Of a stretch of DNA of 64,000 nt, positions 44,855 to 56,680 are shown in pieces (position 1 is the stretch's first letter; every line of letters starts with the position of its first letter). Source of the stretch: Parelaphostrongylus tenuis. Its lineage: Eukaryota > Nematoda > Chromadorea > Rhabditida > Metastrongylidae. The notes below the pieces were generated by a model. That model saw nothing but the letters and a program-made list of their open reading frames with translations, was not told the DNA's origin and did not search any database. The DNA lies in contig JAHQIW010000108.1 of NCBI GenBank assembly GCA_019055375.1, forward strand, positions 1 to 64,000, read 5' to 3'. The position numbers and the translations under genes were made by a program.

Positions 44855-45035
44855 AGGATATGACATGTTTTGAGTCGTTAGGTCTAGTGCTAAACAAGCG
44901 TCTGTTTCGTCCTATTAGAACTCATCAGCAGCACCCCTTCTCGGTTTAGCTGATCTCCTAAGGCTAAATAATCTTGTGTAGAAGAATCAACGCCTGAGTA
45001 ATAAATCACTCCAAGTCAGATGATGGAATTACCCC
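44855..45035 (-). repeat. family-A element, 5'-truncated
   Basis: Minus strand: interior CCATCATCTGACTTGG and TTATTACTCAGGCGTTGATTC leads to a ribozyme and a terminal block ending in GACTCAAAACATGTCATATCC at about 44857. Same polarity (interior, ribozyme, end) as the 43132 element. No inverted second arm. Confidence 0.8.
44887..44934 (-). ncRNA. second complete minimal type I hammerhead ribozyme
   Basis: Minus strand: stem I GUGCUG (44934-44929) with UAGCAC (44892-44887), 6 of 6 with one G-U. Core CUGAUGA 44928-44922. Stem II GUUC/GGAC (one U-G) around UAAUA. GAAA 44908-44905. Stem III ACAG/UUGU around ACGC, with A15.1-U16.1 present. H17 is U44893, so cleavage is predicted after it (GUU triplet). 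The 48-nt length equals that of 43362-43409. Stem III and the stem II loop differ in sequence between the copies while the fold is kept. Confidence 0.88.
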
Positions 45036-46640
45036 ATTTATCACGGAATTTGATCTAATTGAATCCTTGATGATAGTACTTCATCTAATGTGTTGCAGAA
45101 TCAATCGAACAGATTATCAAAATCAAGATGAACAAATATTGACTGTGAATGATTTTTTTCACTGCCATAAACCTGCTCGGAAAGTGTAAATGCATTGTCA
45201 CCAAGATCGGCGGTATGCTGTGAAAAAGAAATATTCACGGCTGTGTCTCTGCGGAGTTCCGAATTCTGTTGATACAGTGGTGCTGGCTGATAGTCTGAGG
45301 ACGACAGGACGTGCTGTTGCCGTATGAAGGAAAAGAATGATGCTAAACGTTAATTGTCATCACTCTACTATCAAGGTTTACTTGCAAGTGCTCAGGTGCA
45401 CGAAGGACATTCTCGCATTGCGCATCAGTTGATATTCCAGACTATTCCACTATAGTGACAACGATGTCTACTTGAAAGGATTTACTATTGCATCTTTCGC
45501 ATAGATACAAAATCGTAATAAATTTGAGGACAGATACGAGAGCCTAAATGCGCCGCTCATTTTTAGCCCCTGCCGCTAGGCGAACGACCGCTGAATGCAA
45601 ATTAGCTTAGTTAAATAATTGGTGCTATGAGATAAGTCACGAGAAATTTGAACCCTCTATGACAAGCCTCAACAGCTTATTAGTTCGTCGGCCATTATGG
45701 ATGCTCGGGTAACACGATCGCTCGCATTCTCTTCAAAATTACAACTACATACCTATCGCTTTCTCCCTTGTAAGCTCTCAAGAATTCTCTTTGCCATAAA
45801 GGCATCATTATCTTCTGCTGCGTTAAGATAAACAATAGTTTTTTGACTTTGAAAAATGTCCTTGAGTATTGCACTTTTTCAGTCCAATATTTGTTGCCCT
45901 TCCTATAGAACTTTGTTCAGTATTGCCTAGTTATCTACTTATGTATTTATAATTCCTTCAGCACTCAAAAAATAGTGGCGTCGCTTTCACAAATTACGTC
46001 CTGTTATTGAGGTTTGAGAGGGTCTTGAACAATGATGATCAAGAGATGTGGGTGATCTTCGCTCATCTATGGGAGTCCTCTCAATATCTCATTAAATCCC
46101 TTTGAATAAAAAGGACAAGAAAGCAAAGGCTGTCTCTTACACTTCAAATTTTTATGACCCAATTCTACATTGTATGGGTCCCAACACTCCTTCCAATTCA
46201 TTGCCTCCTATTTATCATCCAAGAGTTCTCCAAACTTCGTTGTGGGTACAGACAAAACTTATGGGAACTGTGTCTTCTCCACTGATGCCGCTCAATACTG
46301 ATTGAAGTGACTTTCAGTGCAGTTCTGAGATAGCTACGCTGCTGACCTTGTTTATAAATGGGAGAGGTATAATTCCGAGAACAACTTGGGCTCTAATTTT
46401 CCGATGCCAAGTGGATTGTACGCTTGGTTGACTTGGTATGGGTCCAGCAATTATGCGCGTGTCATTCGAAAGTTCATTACACATCACTCTGCTGACCATT
46501 ACGCTTCTGCTTTCTAAATGTGGCCCGAGTGCATAGAGATCTCTATCGTATTACACCATCATAATTTTCCAAATGGCGACCTTTCACTTTCACCACCTGA
46601 AGTGATTTTTAGCCAACTAAACTCACGGAATTATGATCTC
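45036..46640. other. unrecognised spacer
   Basis: No gene or family recognised in about 1.6 kb. Confidence 0.4.
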
Positions 46641-46900
46641 AAAGCACTTTTAGCATTTTATTTGATCCGTCATCACAGTGTTTTTTCACTCTGCGAATCC
46701 CAGTACCCCTAGCATTCACTTCGTTTTTCGTCTTCTTTTTGAACGGCATAGAATACTGATTGAGCCAGTCTCCTTACAATCTCGAGATTAACCTTGCTGT
46801 GGCGTTCCATAATGTGTTATTGTTGACTGTAGAAGATAGCTGGGGGATGGAGCTCGGCTCCACATCCGCCACAGCGAGCATCGCAACCACTCGGCCACGT
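46641..46900 (-). repeat. tRNA-Ser/Leu-like SINE, family S copy
   Basis: Minus strand: A box TGGCCGAGTGG (46897-46887) matches the pol III consensus exactly. Then CTATCTTCTACAGTCAACAA, TATGGAACGCCACAGCAAGG, CTCGAGATTGTAAGGAGACT, and the tail CACTGTGATGACGGATCAAA. Confidence 0.85.
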
Positions 46901-48671
46901 GTGCACACGATAATATGAATTCGAAGTGTACAAAAAAATATCGAGTTTGTTGTTTTGTGATAATAACGTGAACCCATATGATTTGAAAGCGGCGAAATAC
47001 CGTAGATAATGCAATCGCTGATACAATGAACCAACTTTCTGCCATTCATTCGGCTACCGTCCACTACGTTCATCAAGAGAAATATTTATGCTGACATTCT
47101 TGTCATCATGAAAACGTGCCTATCTGGCCAAAAAAAAAAACTTGTTTGATGTTCATTTAAACAAATGAAATGAAACGGTACATTTACATGAACTGTGTAT
47201 TCTGACGAAATCTTCTGCAAGCATTTTCTGCAACTCATCAAGCTCGTCTTCTGAATTCTTTGCTTTTTTTGGCATTTTTTATTTTCAAAAAAGAAGGAAG
47301 CTAGAATAAGGAAAAATTCTGTTTGGAATTCACTTCAAATGGAAACTAATACAATTTTATCAACGGAAAAATTGAGTGGATATATGCATACCAATTGCTT
47401 TTGTCCCGCTATTTATGACTGTGGAAGAGAGTTTGTTCACGAAATCGACAAAATTGTCTTATATTCTAAATGCGCATGATGAGTGGGTATAGATTTTAAG
47501 GGCTTCAAGATACCACTTATTTCGATGAAAAGACTTATCCTCTTGCTCAACTTCTTCGGAAAGAAGCATCTTCATGCACCTTTCGTCTTGGCTCAATTCT
47601 TAATGATCAAGTTTGAGTGGGTAGCACAATAGTATAGAGGCCCTATAATACACACCTGTTATAATCCTACAAATCAGAGCTCCAACCCCTTCAAGTTATA
47701 GAACTTGGTACGATATTTTCCGAAGAGAATGAGCATACTAAGTGATGATATGGGCGGGTCTTTTGAAGTCATTGTGTCGACCGAATCATTTAGCGCCTGA
47801 TAGATGCTTTTCTTGTGAGACAATTTCCGGATGCTTTATATTTTTACGCTTTTACGGGTAAAACATGTGTTCATCCTCATCTGTTTTGTCTTAGAATAGA
47901 AAGAGGATGTACTTGTGAATACGCATGGCGGTGAATGCAATCAGCGTTAAGATACAGGATTTGTCCTCAAAGTGCTCTGCTATAGATCTCGCCGTAAATA
48001 TCGAAATACCAACCATGTCGCCTTTTTTTGTAGGAGCTCAGCTACCTTAAGTAAGCCACAAAACTCTTCATAAGGCTAAAATTTCAAGGGATTTAAAAAT
48101 TCCCTTTTAATGAAAGTCAGTAATTGTATGCGACTTTCGTGAAGTTCATTGATTTTATTCTTTTTAAGCATCGTCAGAATCTTGTAAATTCTGATCCTTT
48201 GACTTGAGCCCTCCGGCATCGGTTAGCATGCTAAATTTCTGCAGTATGAACCGCAGATGCGCCATTTCTGCAAATCTTTCGTAATGAAATGTAGAACTGT
48301 GGTTAGTTGGTAGTCACTGCCGATAATGCATCAGAGCGCTGCCATTTATTGAAGCTTTAGAAGAACTTATTTTTAGTATTCATATCACGATCCTTTTCTC
48401 TGAAGACTTTTCCATCAAATTAAATTTTTATTTAAAATGTAAATCTTTTTTTGAAATAGGGGAAAGGGAACTCACAAGCTATCAACTAAACCAACCAAGA
48501 CTCCTGCTTGCCTTTTTCTCAGCCACGTTTCAACTCCATCGGATCTATCAGCAACCACCCGTTGGCGGGATAGAACAGGCAGTAAATACAAAAAAAAAAT
48601 AAAAACTAGGTCATTGTATTACGCTTTGATTTAAATAGTTTTAAGCCAATTGTGTTTCTTATTTCGTCTGA
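46901..48671. other. unrecognised spacer
   Basis: AT-rich; poly-A runs near 47131 and 48590. No gene seen. Confidence 0.4.
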
Positions 48672-49020
48672 AGAGCGCATTTGGAGGAGTGGAGGAGTTT
48701 CTTTGCGTCGCACGCAAGGTCAGTAGTATCGCAGTGGTGTTTATCCTCCCAGAAAGTCTAAGACCAGTCTGGTACCACTTTGCTTGGTGAGCCACCCATC
48801 CCTCCATCCCTCCCGGGTCGGTAAAGTGGTACCAGACTGGTCTCATACTTGTTTGGGAGGATAAGCAGCACTGACTCGATACAACGGAAGGCACCGTGAA
48901 TGATGTAGAGGCCAGACAAAGGTGCATAGAATCACCTCAAACAAAGCTAGCTTTAAAGACGAATGCAGGGCGCATTCCTCAGGATTGATCAACGCCGAGA
49001 GCTGTATCCGCTATCCTTTT
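48672..49020 (+). repeat. SINE, family D copy 2, with 40-bp internal hairpin
   Basis: Head GAGCGCATTTGGAGGAGTGG and TGCGTCGCAC match the tRNA-like head of copy 1. The body has inverted arms 48742-48781 and 48823-48863 (about 35 of 40 paired) containing GACCAGTCTGGTACCACTTT and its complement. Tail GATTGATCAACGCCGAGAGC. Confidence 0.7.
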
Positions 49021-51004
49021 ACTCCCGCTGATAGATGATTTCTCGTAACATCGACAGAGATGCCGTGGCTGGTGTTGTGATAGCACGCTAATCTCCAGTA
49101 GAATTAGTCATAGATCTGAGGCCCACCTTTGAATCAGTTTTGCTCGTATCTCGGCACCCTTTTGTTTATAGCTTCACTTTTTCTCAAGTCAAAGTTTTTT
49201 TTTCAAGGTTTCATAATGTTGAGGCTTACTTGTTTTGAATATTAATCTTATTCGTGGTCCTGCTTCATGCTAGCCATAATAATCCTATTGCTCTCTTTCA
49301 GAACAGTTTAAGAAAAAATGTATTTGGAAAAATACTGACCCTTTTCATAAGCCCTCATCGAATTCGCTAAACTAGCAACCGCTGCCGTTTTTTAATTTGA
49401 AATATCGATGTTAACTGTCAAGGCCCAAAGCAATTCTTCTGTTTGAACAAGTGCTCTCGTAACATTAAATGATGCGACACTACCAAAAATGTCTTCAAGA
49501 CACGCAAACAGTTAAGCGCTAATATAGTCGGAGAGCAATGATTAGTTCAATCTTTAATGAATAAATCAAGCGCTTCGTCACTTTAGAGGGTATTGGTGTA
49601 CTCATCTACAAAAAGTAATATCCAAATCTTCCATAAACTACCTATCGTAGAACATTTCGTCTAAAAATTCTATGTTGAGTGCCTCAGCAAAGCGGCCCAT
49701 TATCTCACAATCAACACATGTAATTTTACAAGCCGACAATTAATTCATTCGTACGACCTCCTCACTACAAATTGTGTCCTTGCTTCACTTGGTCCAATGC
49801 CTTCTATCAATCAATTGAAAAAAATTCTAAAAAGTCCTCAAAATTGCTCTTATTTTTGCTGTTACTTGAGGACCATGTTTTCTCCATGAATATCCTTGAA
49901 TTTTGGCCAAGTCTTGGTACATGTTTATTAGAAACCTTACCAGGTCAGCCATACAGACACTCGGTAGCAGCTGGACCTCAGGAGTCTTTCTGGAGGAAAT
50001 CTGATACCAAATCGCCAGCTTTAGAGTTGTGGAAGGCTTGGTCAATCGAAAACACGTAATTGAAAATTGCCGACCCTGTAGTACTGCAGGTCACCGCAAA
50101 TATATTGCACGTAAATGACGTTTGAGCAACATATTCTCCACCGTGATCTCCGAACGGAAGTTAATGGACTTCCTTCCGTGTGCAGAGATCGCGAAACTCT
50201 TATCAACACTCCGATAATTAATCTGCTTGATTTGTAATAAAAGTGGCACATTAGAAGGCGGGGCTTCTCATGAAACTTCTTTCTTGTAGCCTTCAACTTC
50301 CCAGACACGACATTCTGTCGTTCTATTACTTCTTCTTCGTGAAAAACATTTCAAAAAATGCCTTCTGTATCGTTCATCCGATTTTGTAGCCTAGATAATC
50401 ACTATATAACTCATGTATTGGCCAATAGAAACTTTACTCCGCCTATAAAGGCTGCTCAATGTGCTCCTCTCATTCCTAAAAGGCACAAGCAGCATTGGAA
50501 TTTGGTGTGTTTTCTGCTATTTTTGGTGTTGACGTAATCTCGGGTGCCTTAGGCCTCTGACTTTACATCAGATCATCGGTGGCTAGGCTTTATAATGGTG
50601 ACACATCGAGCTCTTATCCAACTTCGGTAATTCTACTGAAGGATGAGCCTCTATGTAAATCACAGCTTAGCAAATGCTCACGATAATCTCGAAGCACATT
50701 GAGGCTTTTACACTATTGAGTGAGTGCCTTGCCATAAGATAATTTACTTTAATGATGTGCACATTCCATTCTTTTTTGTTTCGAAAAAGTTTTTGCCAAA
50801 AGAAAATTTTTCACAAGGCCTTCCAGCAATCATTCACATAGGTCTCGATGATTTCAAAAATGTATTTGTTTTGGATTACGGCTTCCTTACGCGCTTGAAT
50901 TTAAAAATTTTTCCTGTTTCGCACACACTTTTGTCACATTGTGTTGCAAACTGTGGAAGAAACTCTGTTCTGTTGTTGTGTGGGCCCATGCTTTTCATTT
51001 TCAT
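49021..51004. other. unrecognised spacer
   Basis: About 2 kb. ORFs of 88-136 aa on both strands (49772-51134) have no recognised domain. Nothing firm. Confidence 0.4.
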
Positions 51005-51121
51005 TTTGTTTCGTTTCGAGTGTTTTCTTAGAACCACGGCTCAAATTGCTATACGCCAAAAAATCATTTTTGAGCCATGCATGTCGAGTTTTGAGAAATT
51101 TGAGCTGTGGTCTCAAGAAAA
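51005..51121. repeat. compact palindrome from family-B ends
   Basis: Arms TTTCGAGTGTTTTCTTAGA...GGCTCAAATT (51010-51044) and AAATTTGAGCTGTGG...CACCTCGAAA (51096-51131) flank TTTTTGAGCCATGCAT. These are the outer-end sequences of family B (compare 39860, 56216, 61340), placed head-to-head. Confidence 0.65.
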
Positions 51122-51139
51122 CACCTCGAAATGAAAGAT

Positions 51140-51405
51140 ATGATATATTAAATACACCAACCAAGAGAAATCAAGTGTACAATACCTTGTGTTCGGAGAT
51201 AATTTCACTGTACATAGAGTATAGAACGTTCGTCGTCGCTAACTCTTAGTGTGGGGAAGGAGCAGCCACAGAGGTTAGCAAAAGACGAGAATGGGTAACT
51301 GCCCGACTGACAATATCGTAAGATCGAAGCACGTGTATCGGGCTCTATAAATCAGCCAATCTTTAACACACCACATAACATGCGTGGCTCAAAAATGATT
51401 ATTTG
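51140..51405 (+). repeat. family-B ribozyme element, near-complete unit
   Basis: Order: AATACACCAACCAAGAGAAATC, AAGTGTACAATACC, GTTCGTCGTCGCTAACTC, TAGCAAAAGACGAGAA, the ribozyme, then TGCGTGGCTCAAAAATGA. The right arm of 39850-40295 and the minus unit 55935-56215 show the same order. Confidence 0.75.
51301..51343 (+). ncRNA. hammerhead-like ribozyme, family B copy 3
   Basis: Stem I GCCCGA/UCGGGC (51301-51306, 51338-51343), 6 of 6. Core CUGACAA (G8 changed to A). Stem II UAUC/GAUC with GUAA loop and one mismatch. GAAG in place of GAAA. Stem III GC/GU, cleavage site after A51337. Same fold as 7776-7818, with different core damage. Confidence 0.55.
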
Positions 51406-53079
51406 GCAATTTCATTTTGTTTTGTCAAATGTACTCGCTAAGAAGCCCAAAGCCTAAGCAGCGTGAGCCTATGCATGAAAAGCATGTGAATGTGTACGAA
51501 AACTCTTGCACTATCAGATTCACGCATTTTATCTACGGTTTTTTTATGAGCGAAGAATAAACCCTCGATTGAAAGACGAAAAGTGCGAACCATGTGAATT
51601 GCGGGTGCGATCGATTGTCGTCGCGAAAACGTGCGACCCAGCGTTATTCTATTATCACTGCTACAACTCTCTAAGAAGGTTTCCAGAAAACTAATGCATT
51701 AGAATCGCCGCAGTTTAAGCTACGAGTAATTACTGAAAGTCAGAAAAAAAAATACCGTAACAGGTTTCTGACTCGTTATTTATTAAGCCCAGTAGCCGAG
51801 TAAAAAAATGAGCGTCGCGTGGAAACGTGTTCTTTATTTTGCTTCTACAACTCTCTAGATGAGGCTTTCTGAAAAAGTTATAATTGATATCTACGAAATC
51901 TAAACGTTCGCATGTTAACTATAGGTATGGAAAAAATTGGATTAGACCTTGTCGTGGCAGGATAAAATAGAGCATAGCATACCGCAAAAGTACGAGAAAT
52001 TTCTTTTTGTAACAGTTGATGTAAAATGCTACTCATTCTTTATCAGAGGCACTATTTTAAATGCTGTACTCAATTGATGACATCTTCGATTTTCTCATAG
52101 ACTGAAGTCGCATGTCATAGCATTGTTTGGATTTGAGATAATGATCAGCAGCAGTAATCACTGTGTATTGAAAACTCACAACATTTTGCCAATTTTTCTT
52201 ACATAGAAAAAAGATGAATAGAAATTGCTTCGCCGCAATTACTTTTTTCGGCGACTCACGTGCGATCATCCTGAGATCATCCTTCTAATGCACGAACCAA
52301 ATTTTTTGATTTGCCTTTCTCTTAAGCCTGTTTTGAGTCCATGTTGGTAATTACTCGCCCACTGTATTGATGTGGAAAACACTTACCGGCAAATAGTAGA
52401 CAGAAGAAAAAGTCCAAACATTACGTTGTCAACTTCAACTTCATTTTGATGAGTTCGATTCCTTTTTTATGCTCTTAGATCATCCCCACTGGCTGTGGTA
52501 GCGGCAGATGATTGAGAGATAGTCAAAGCAAAGGCCTCGGTTAATGCGGCAGATCGCAAACGAGCTCACGGTATGAGTTGTCGCATGTAGCGAAGCTCAA
52601 ACGACGTTGCAAGTTTTCAGCACATTTCAGTATCCATATACTTGTTATACACATCGACCCGCGTCATGGAAAAGAATATATAGTAGATAGAAGATTTCAA
52701 ACTGGAATTTTTTTTTATTAAAGACAGGACTTGGACTGAATGCAAAGCCGGTTAAATACTTGCTCAGTAAGTCAGCCTTTCAATCGATGTCTTTTACAAC
52801 TTTTTTGAAATGCCTTCACGAATTGTGCGGATCTCAGCACTTCGCCCATTCGAGTCGTTGTCTAGTCTCTATCGTCTATGAAGGTTTTCAGAGTTGCTTG
52901 AGTCAGGTTGGTTTTTTGAGAATTTTCTCTTGCTCATTAGTGCCATTGAATACGCATAAGATTAATTCCTTTTAAAATTTTGGGATAAGTCTACTACATA
53001 GCTCCCAGCCATTCACCATAGTAGGCATTAATTCTCCTGTGTTAACAAGGCGGGCTTTTCTCAAACATATCTAGCAGCG
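51406..53079. other. spacer with a short direct repeat
   Basis: CTACAACTCTCTA plus GGTTTCCAGAAAA-like sequence occurs near 51660 and 51845. 52790-52960 is a very decayed SINE S body at best. No gene. Confidence 0.4.
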
Positions 53080-53335
53080 GGAGCGCCGTGACCAAGTGGT
53101 TGTGATGCCCGTTGCGGCTTGCGCGGACTAAACCAGCCCGTAATCCTCTGTGACAGTCAATAACGAACGCCCTATGGAACGCCACAGCCAGCTTTCCTTG
53201 AGATTGCAAGGAGACCTGCTGAACCAGTACTCTACGAAGTTCAAAAAGAAGACGAAAAAATGAATTAAATGCTAAAAGTAGTGGGTTCCGCACACAGAGA
53301 AAAAAAACAGTGTGAAGACGGATCAATAAACTGCC
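53080..53335 (+). repeat. tRNA-Ser/Leu-like SINE, family S copy
   Basis: Head GCGCCGTGACCAAGTGGTTG, then AACGCCCTATGGAACGCCAC, TTGAGATTGCAAGGAGACCT, and the tail GTGTGAAGACGGATCAATAA. Confidence 0.8.
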
Positions 53336-54002
53336 ATAATAATGAGTGCAAAATCTGCACTAACACGAAGACCTAGAACACATGACAAGTTCGATGGCCA
53401 CCGTGGTAGGGCTAAATCAGCTGTTCTGCGCCGTAGTACAAGGCATCTCTAACGGTACGATGTTCCTGCAATGGGAAATCATTCTTGATATACATGAAAG
53501 GATTCTTGTAAGAAGTTTTTTTGGCAGCTACTGCTATTTACATTTAATGAAGCATGCAGCCAAGCTTGGCTCTTTAATTAGATTTTGTTTTCCACTTGAA
53601 ATTTTAGAGCCGATTGCTCTAAATGAAAATTTTTCGACTAAGAATGAACTTCGGTCGTTTCAAGTATTGGACATGTAGGTAATAATTTTAAGTAAATGAA
53701 TCAGAAGTCACTGCACTAGGCACTAGCCTAAATTCTATGATATTTCATTAGTAAGTAATGAAGCAGTCGACGGCTCTAGCAAGAATTAGAATTTAGCTTG
53801 ATCAAATTATAATTACGTTGTTACAATCATGAATACCCGCGAGTGAAATTTCCATGTGCGTTTTTTTTTCACTTACAGGAAAAATAATTGCCTTTCGTCT
53901 ATCGCTATGCACATTACTCAAGGCAAGTCTACTGATTTCGGCCATTTGAGATGATGGTCACAACGCAAAACAAATGTTGCCTTTGTACTTTTTAATCTCA
54001 AG
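53336..54002. other. unrecognised spacer
   Basis: Between two family-S SINEs in the same orientation. A 98-aa ORF (53382-53678 +) has no recognised domain. Confidence 0.4.
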
Positions 54003-54228
54003 AGGCGCCGTGGCCGAGTGGTTGTGATGGTTGTCGCAGCGCGCAACAACAACACCCTATGGAACGTCAAAGCCAGGCTATCCTCGAGATTTCAAGGAGA
54101 CTCGCTCAGCCAGTATTTTACGACGCTCAAGAAAAAGACGGCAAAAGACTTTAATGCTACAAGTACTGGTATAATCTCAGTGAAAAAAAACACTATGATG
54201 ACGGATCAAATAAAGTGCTAAAATGCTA
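54003..54228 (+). repeat. tRNA-Ser/Leu-like SINE, family S copy
   Basis: A box TGGCCGAGTGG at 54010-54020 is exact consensus. Body ACACCCTATGGAACGTCAAA, CTCGAGATTTCAAGGAGACT and the tail CACTATGATGACGGATCAAA. Together with 46641 the best-kept copy. Confidence 0.85.
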
Positions 54229-55934
54229 AAAGATTTCAAGATCGCACATGGCGATGTGATAATAGCAGAGAAATTCGTCAAATCCTAAGCCAGCGAAAGT
54301 CTTCTAGATGTGCGTAGTGCGTAGATGGTTGATAAGGAATCATACTGGAAATCATCATACCTGCCATATTGGTGTTCATGATGGATAACGGCGTGGCCAA
54401 ATCGCTGCATTAGTAGACGACCATCTCAAGCTAATAATTAAAATTATCAATGCATTCGAAAAGTCTTGGGAAAGTCGTCCAGAAGCCCAGCACTTGGAAG
54501 TCGAAAATGGTTCTCAATGGTTATGAAGAAGTATAAAATTGAACGAAATAGGTGCTGATGAATTGAGTGAAAGAGAAAAAGATCAATGCAGAGATTTTTG
54601 TTCTGTGCTTCCCTCATATTGAACAGGATCGACCAAGTTTTTCATTCCGTCGTGACGAGCGATAGAAACTGAAAACACCACGACAATGGACGGCGTTGAA
54701 CTTACTGCTATGAAGCTCTTGAGACATCTTAATCCACCATCAGCATATTGACGGAATGAGCTTATAGAAACGCTTGTTAAAGTAATGTCAAAGAAAAACG
54801 CGATCCTGTAATTAATGAGATCTCAAATCGTTTTGTGAGACGTTTTTATTAGATCCATCAAGACTTGATGAACTAGAAAAATGTCAATCCTCTTTAATAA
54901 AAACACTCGCCTTGCGAAGCCCCACTTCATCCACAGCAGTCATGAGGACCTCTAGCTAAGCAACTACATCTTGCGTCAAACACTTTTGTAGCACCTAGAA
55001 AAATACTCCACAATCAAAGTGCTCCTAGAAATATCCCCAAAGAATTTCTCGCATTAAGAACATCGGAGTTACATGGTACAAAAATAAACGGGTCTTCGCT
55101 TTGTTGGCAAAGTTATTTATAGTCTCTCAACCTTTATCTGATAGTAACAATTCTATGCTTGGAAGGACATGCTTTAATACTGTATAGAGGTTCCCTTCAA
55201 CTAACTGGCCTGCATGTTCAATCGGGACGTCCGGACTTGCCAAGCCTTGCGTGTACTAAAGTAGACAAAGTGGTTCCATATTTGCCTGGAACGTAGAGCC
55301 ATTGGGTTGATATTATCGCCAGGCTACCGGAAGTACATAGTACAGGCAAGATATGCATTCAGATATCTCCAACATTCAATGCAGTCCATTCCATGGCAAA
55401 CTCTCTAGAAAATAACCAACTCTAAACGCTTTATTTTTTGCTATAAAGTCATACTCACTGAAGGCACACCTCAAAGCTAACAATTATCTCTGATTGACGT
55501 GTAATGTTATTGTACTAGTAGCTACACAAGCGAATATGAAAAGTCAAAATTGGTGTTGAACTTTTTTTTTCGTGAACAGCTATTGTTGCATTGAGTTCAC
55601 CAACACAGAATTCTGGAACCAAAGTCTACTGATTGTTCAACACATTAATCTGTCCCATGTGGCACGTACTTGTGCCATCGCTCACAACGTCGCACATCGC
55701 TCGAGACGGAAAATTCTTTTATTGGCGCGTTGCAATAGGAACATGGAAGTTATTGGGTAAATTGAGGTTGTAAGGGGGCATGATCATGATCAAGTAATGG
55801 AGTACCACAGAAAAAGCTTTTATGAAGGTTTTTTAGTTCAAAGAGAACCCATCTATCGGAAAACCTCCTGAGTTAATAATGAAAGCAATATCCTTGCGGA
55901 GAGTAACATTTTTCTATCTGTCACATGAGATTCA
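54229..55934. other. unrecognised spacer
   Basis: About 1.7 kb with no recognised gene or repeat. Confidence 0.4.
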
Positions 55935-56215
55935 TCTTTTCTCACCATGTCTCATAATTATTATTTGAATCAACATGTCATGCCGCCTGTAATGGGCTCT
56001 CTTACAGCCACATACACGTGTTTCGCCCTTGAGCAGCCACGCCAGTCGGGCAGAGCTCTCTGTTTTTGGGCAAACTCCGAGTGTTCCAGCTTCCCATACT
56101 GAGAGTAGGCGACGACGAACGATTTAGACAATTGCGTCAAGCGAAAAATCACTAGTTCGGCAGTTTGTTACACTCGATTGTTCGTGGCTGTTATTTTGAA
56201 ATAATTGCACCATTC
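55935..56215 (-). repeat. family-B ribozyme element, near-complete unit
   Basis: Minus strand: CGAACAATCGAGTGTAACA, CGTTCGTCGTCGCCTACTCT, the ribozyme, AGAGAGCCCATTACAG, CATGACATGTTGATTCAAAT, then AATAATTATGAGACATGG. A second family-B outer end (56216-56300, CATATCTCATGACTATTATT) adjoins it. Confidence 0.75.
56007..56051 (-). ncRNA. degenerate hammerhead, family B copy 4
   Basis: Minus strand: stem I 5' GCCCGA, core CUGGCGU (A6 and A9 changed), stem II GGCU/GGGC at 3 of 4, GAAA intact, stem III CACGUG and GUA cleavage triplet intact. Stem I pairs at 4 of 6. Catalysis unlikely. Confidence 0.45.
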
Positions 56216-56456
56216 GTTTCGAGTGTTTTCGTGAGTCCATGTCCACATCTCAGCATATCTCATGACTATTATTTGAGCCAACATGTCAGTTGGTCTATCA
56301 ATGAGTTCGCTAAAGCCCGATACATCTTTTTTTTTAGTCCATGTTTTTGTATTATTCGATAGCTTGAGAGACGCCGCTTGGATACTAAGCTTGACTTGTA
56401 AACGACCTTCAATACTACGTTCTACTGACGGAAAAAGGTTATATTCTGCCCTCGAT

Positions 56457-56680
56457 ATAAGCTTTCCTCCCAAGTCTGAAACCAGTCTGGTACCAGTTTA
56501 CCGACTCCGGAGGGAGGACATCTACTCCGGCTTGGTGAGCCACGAGAGAGAGTGTATTATAGTGGCTAAAGATGCGCTGCGACGCGCACGTGGTCGATGG
56601 TTCAACCTTGCACTCAAGGCTCACTACGCCTTCAATTATTCCGCGATCGGTGAATTGGTACCAGGCTTGTCCAGCATTTT
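56457..56680 (+). repeat. SINE D relative with internal inverted repeat
   Basis: AAGTCTGAAACCAGTCTGG and GGTACCAGTTTACCGACTCC match the copies at 20620 and 48770. An inverted partner, TCGGTGAATTGGTACCAGGC, lies at 56648-56667. Between them is a plus tRNA-like segment: TATAGTGGCTAAAGATGCGC and B-box-like GGTTCAACCTT. The 163-aa ORF across it is not a gene. Confidence 0.6.

Noticed and set aside
49772..51134. Host gene suggested by overlapping ORFs of 88-136 aa
   Set aside because: ORFs occur on both strands with no domain, and the right end runs into family-B repeat sequence.
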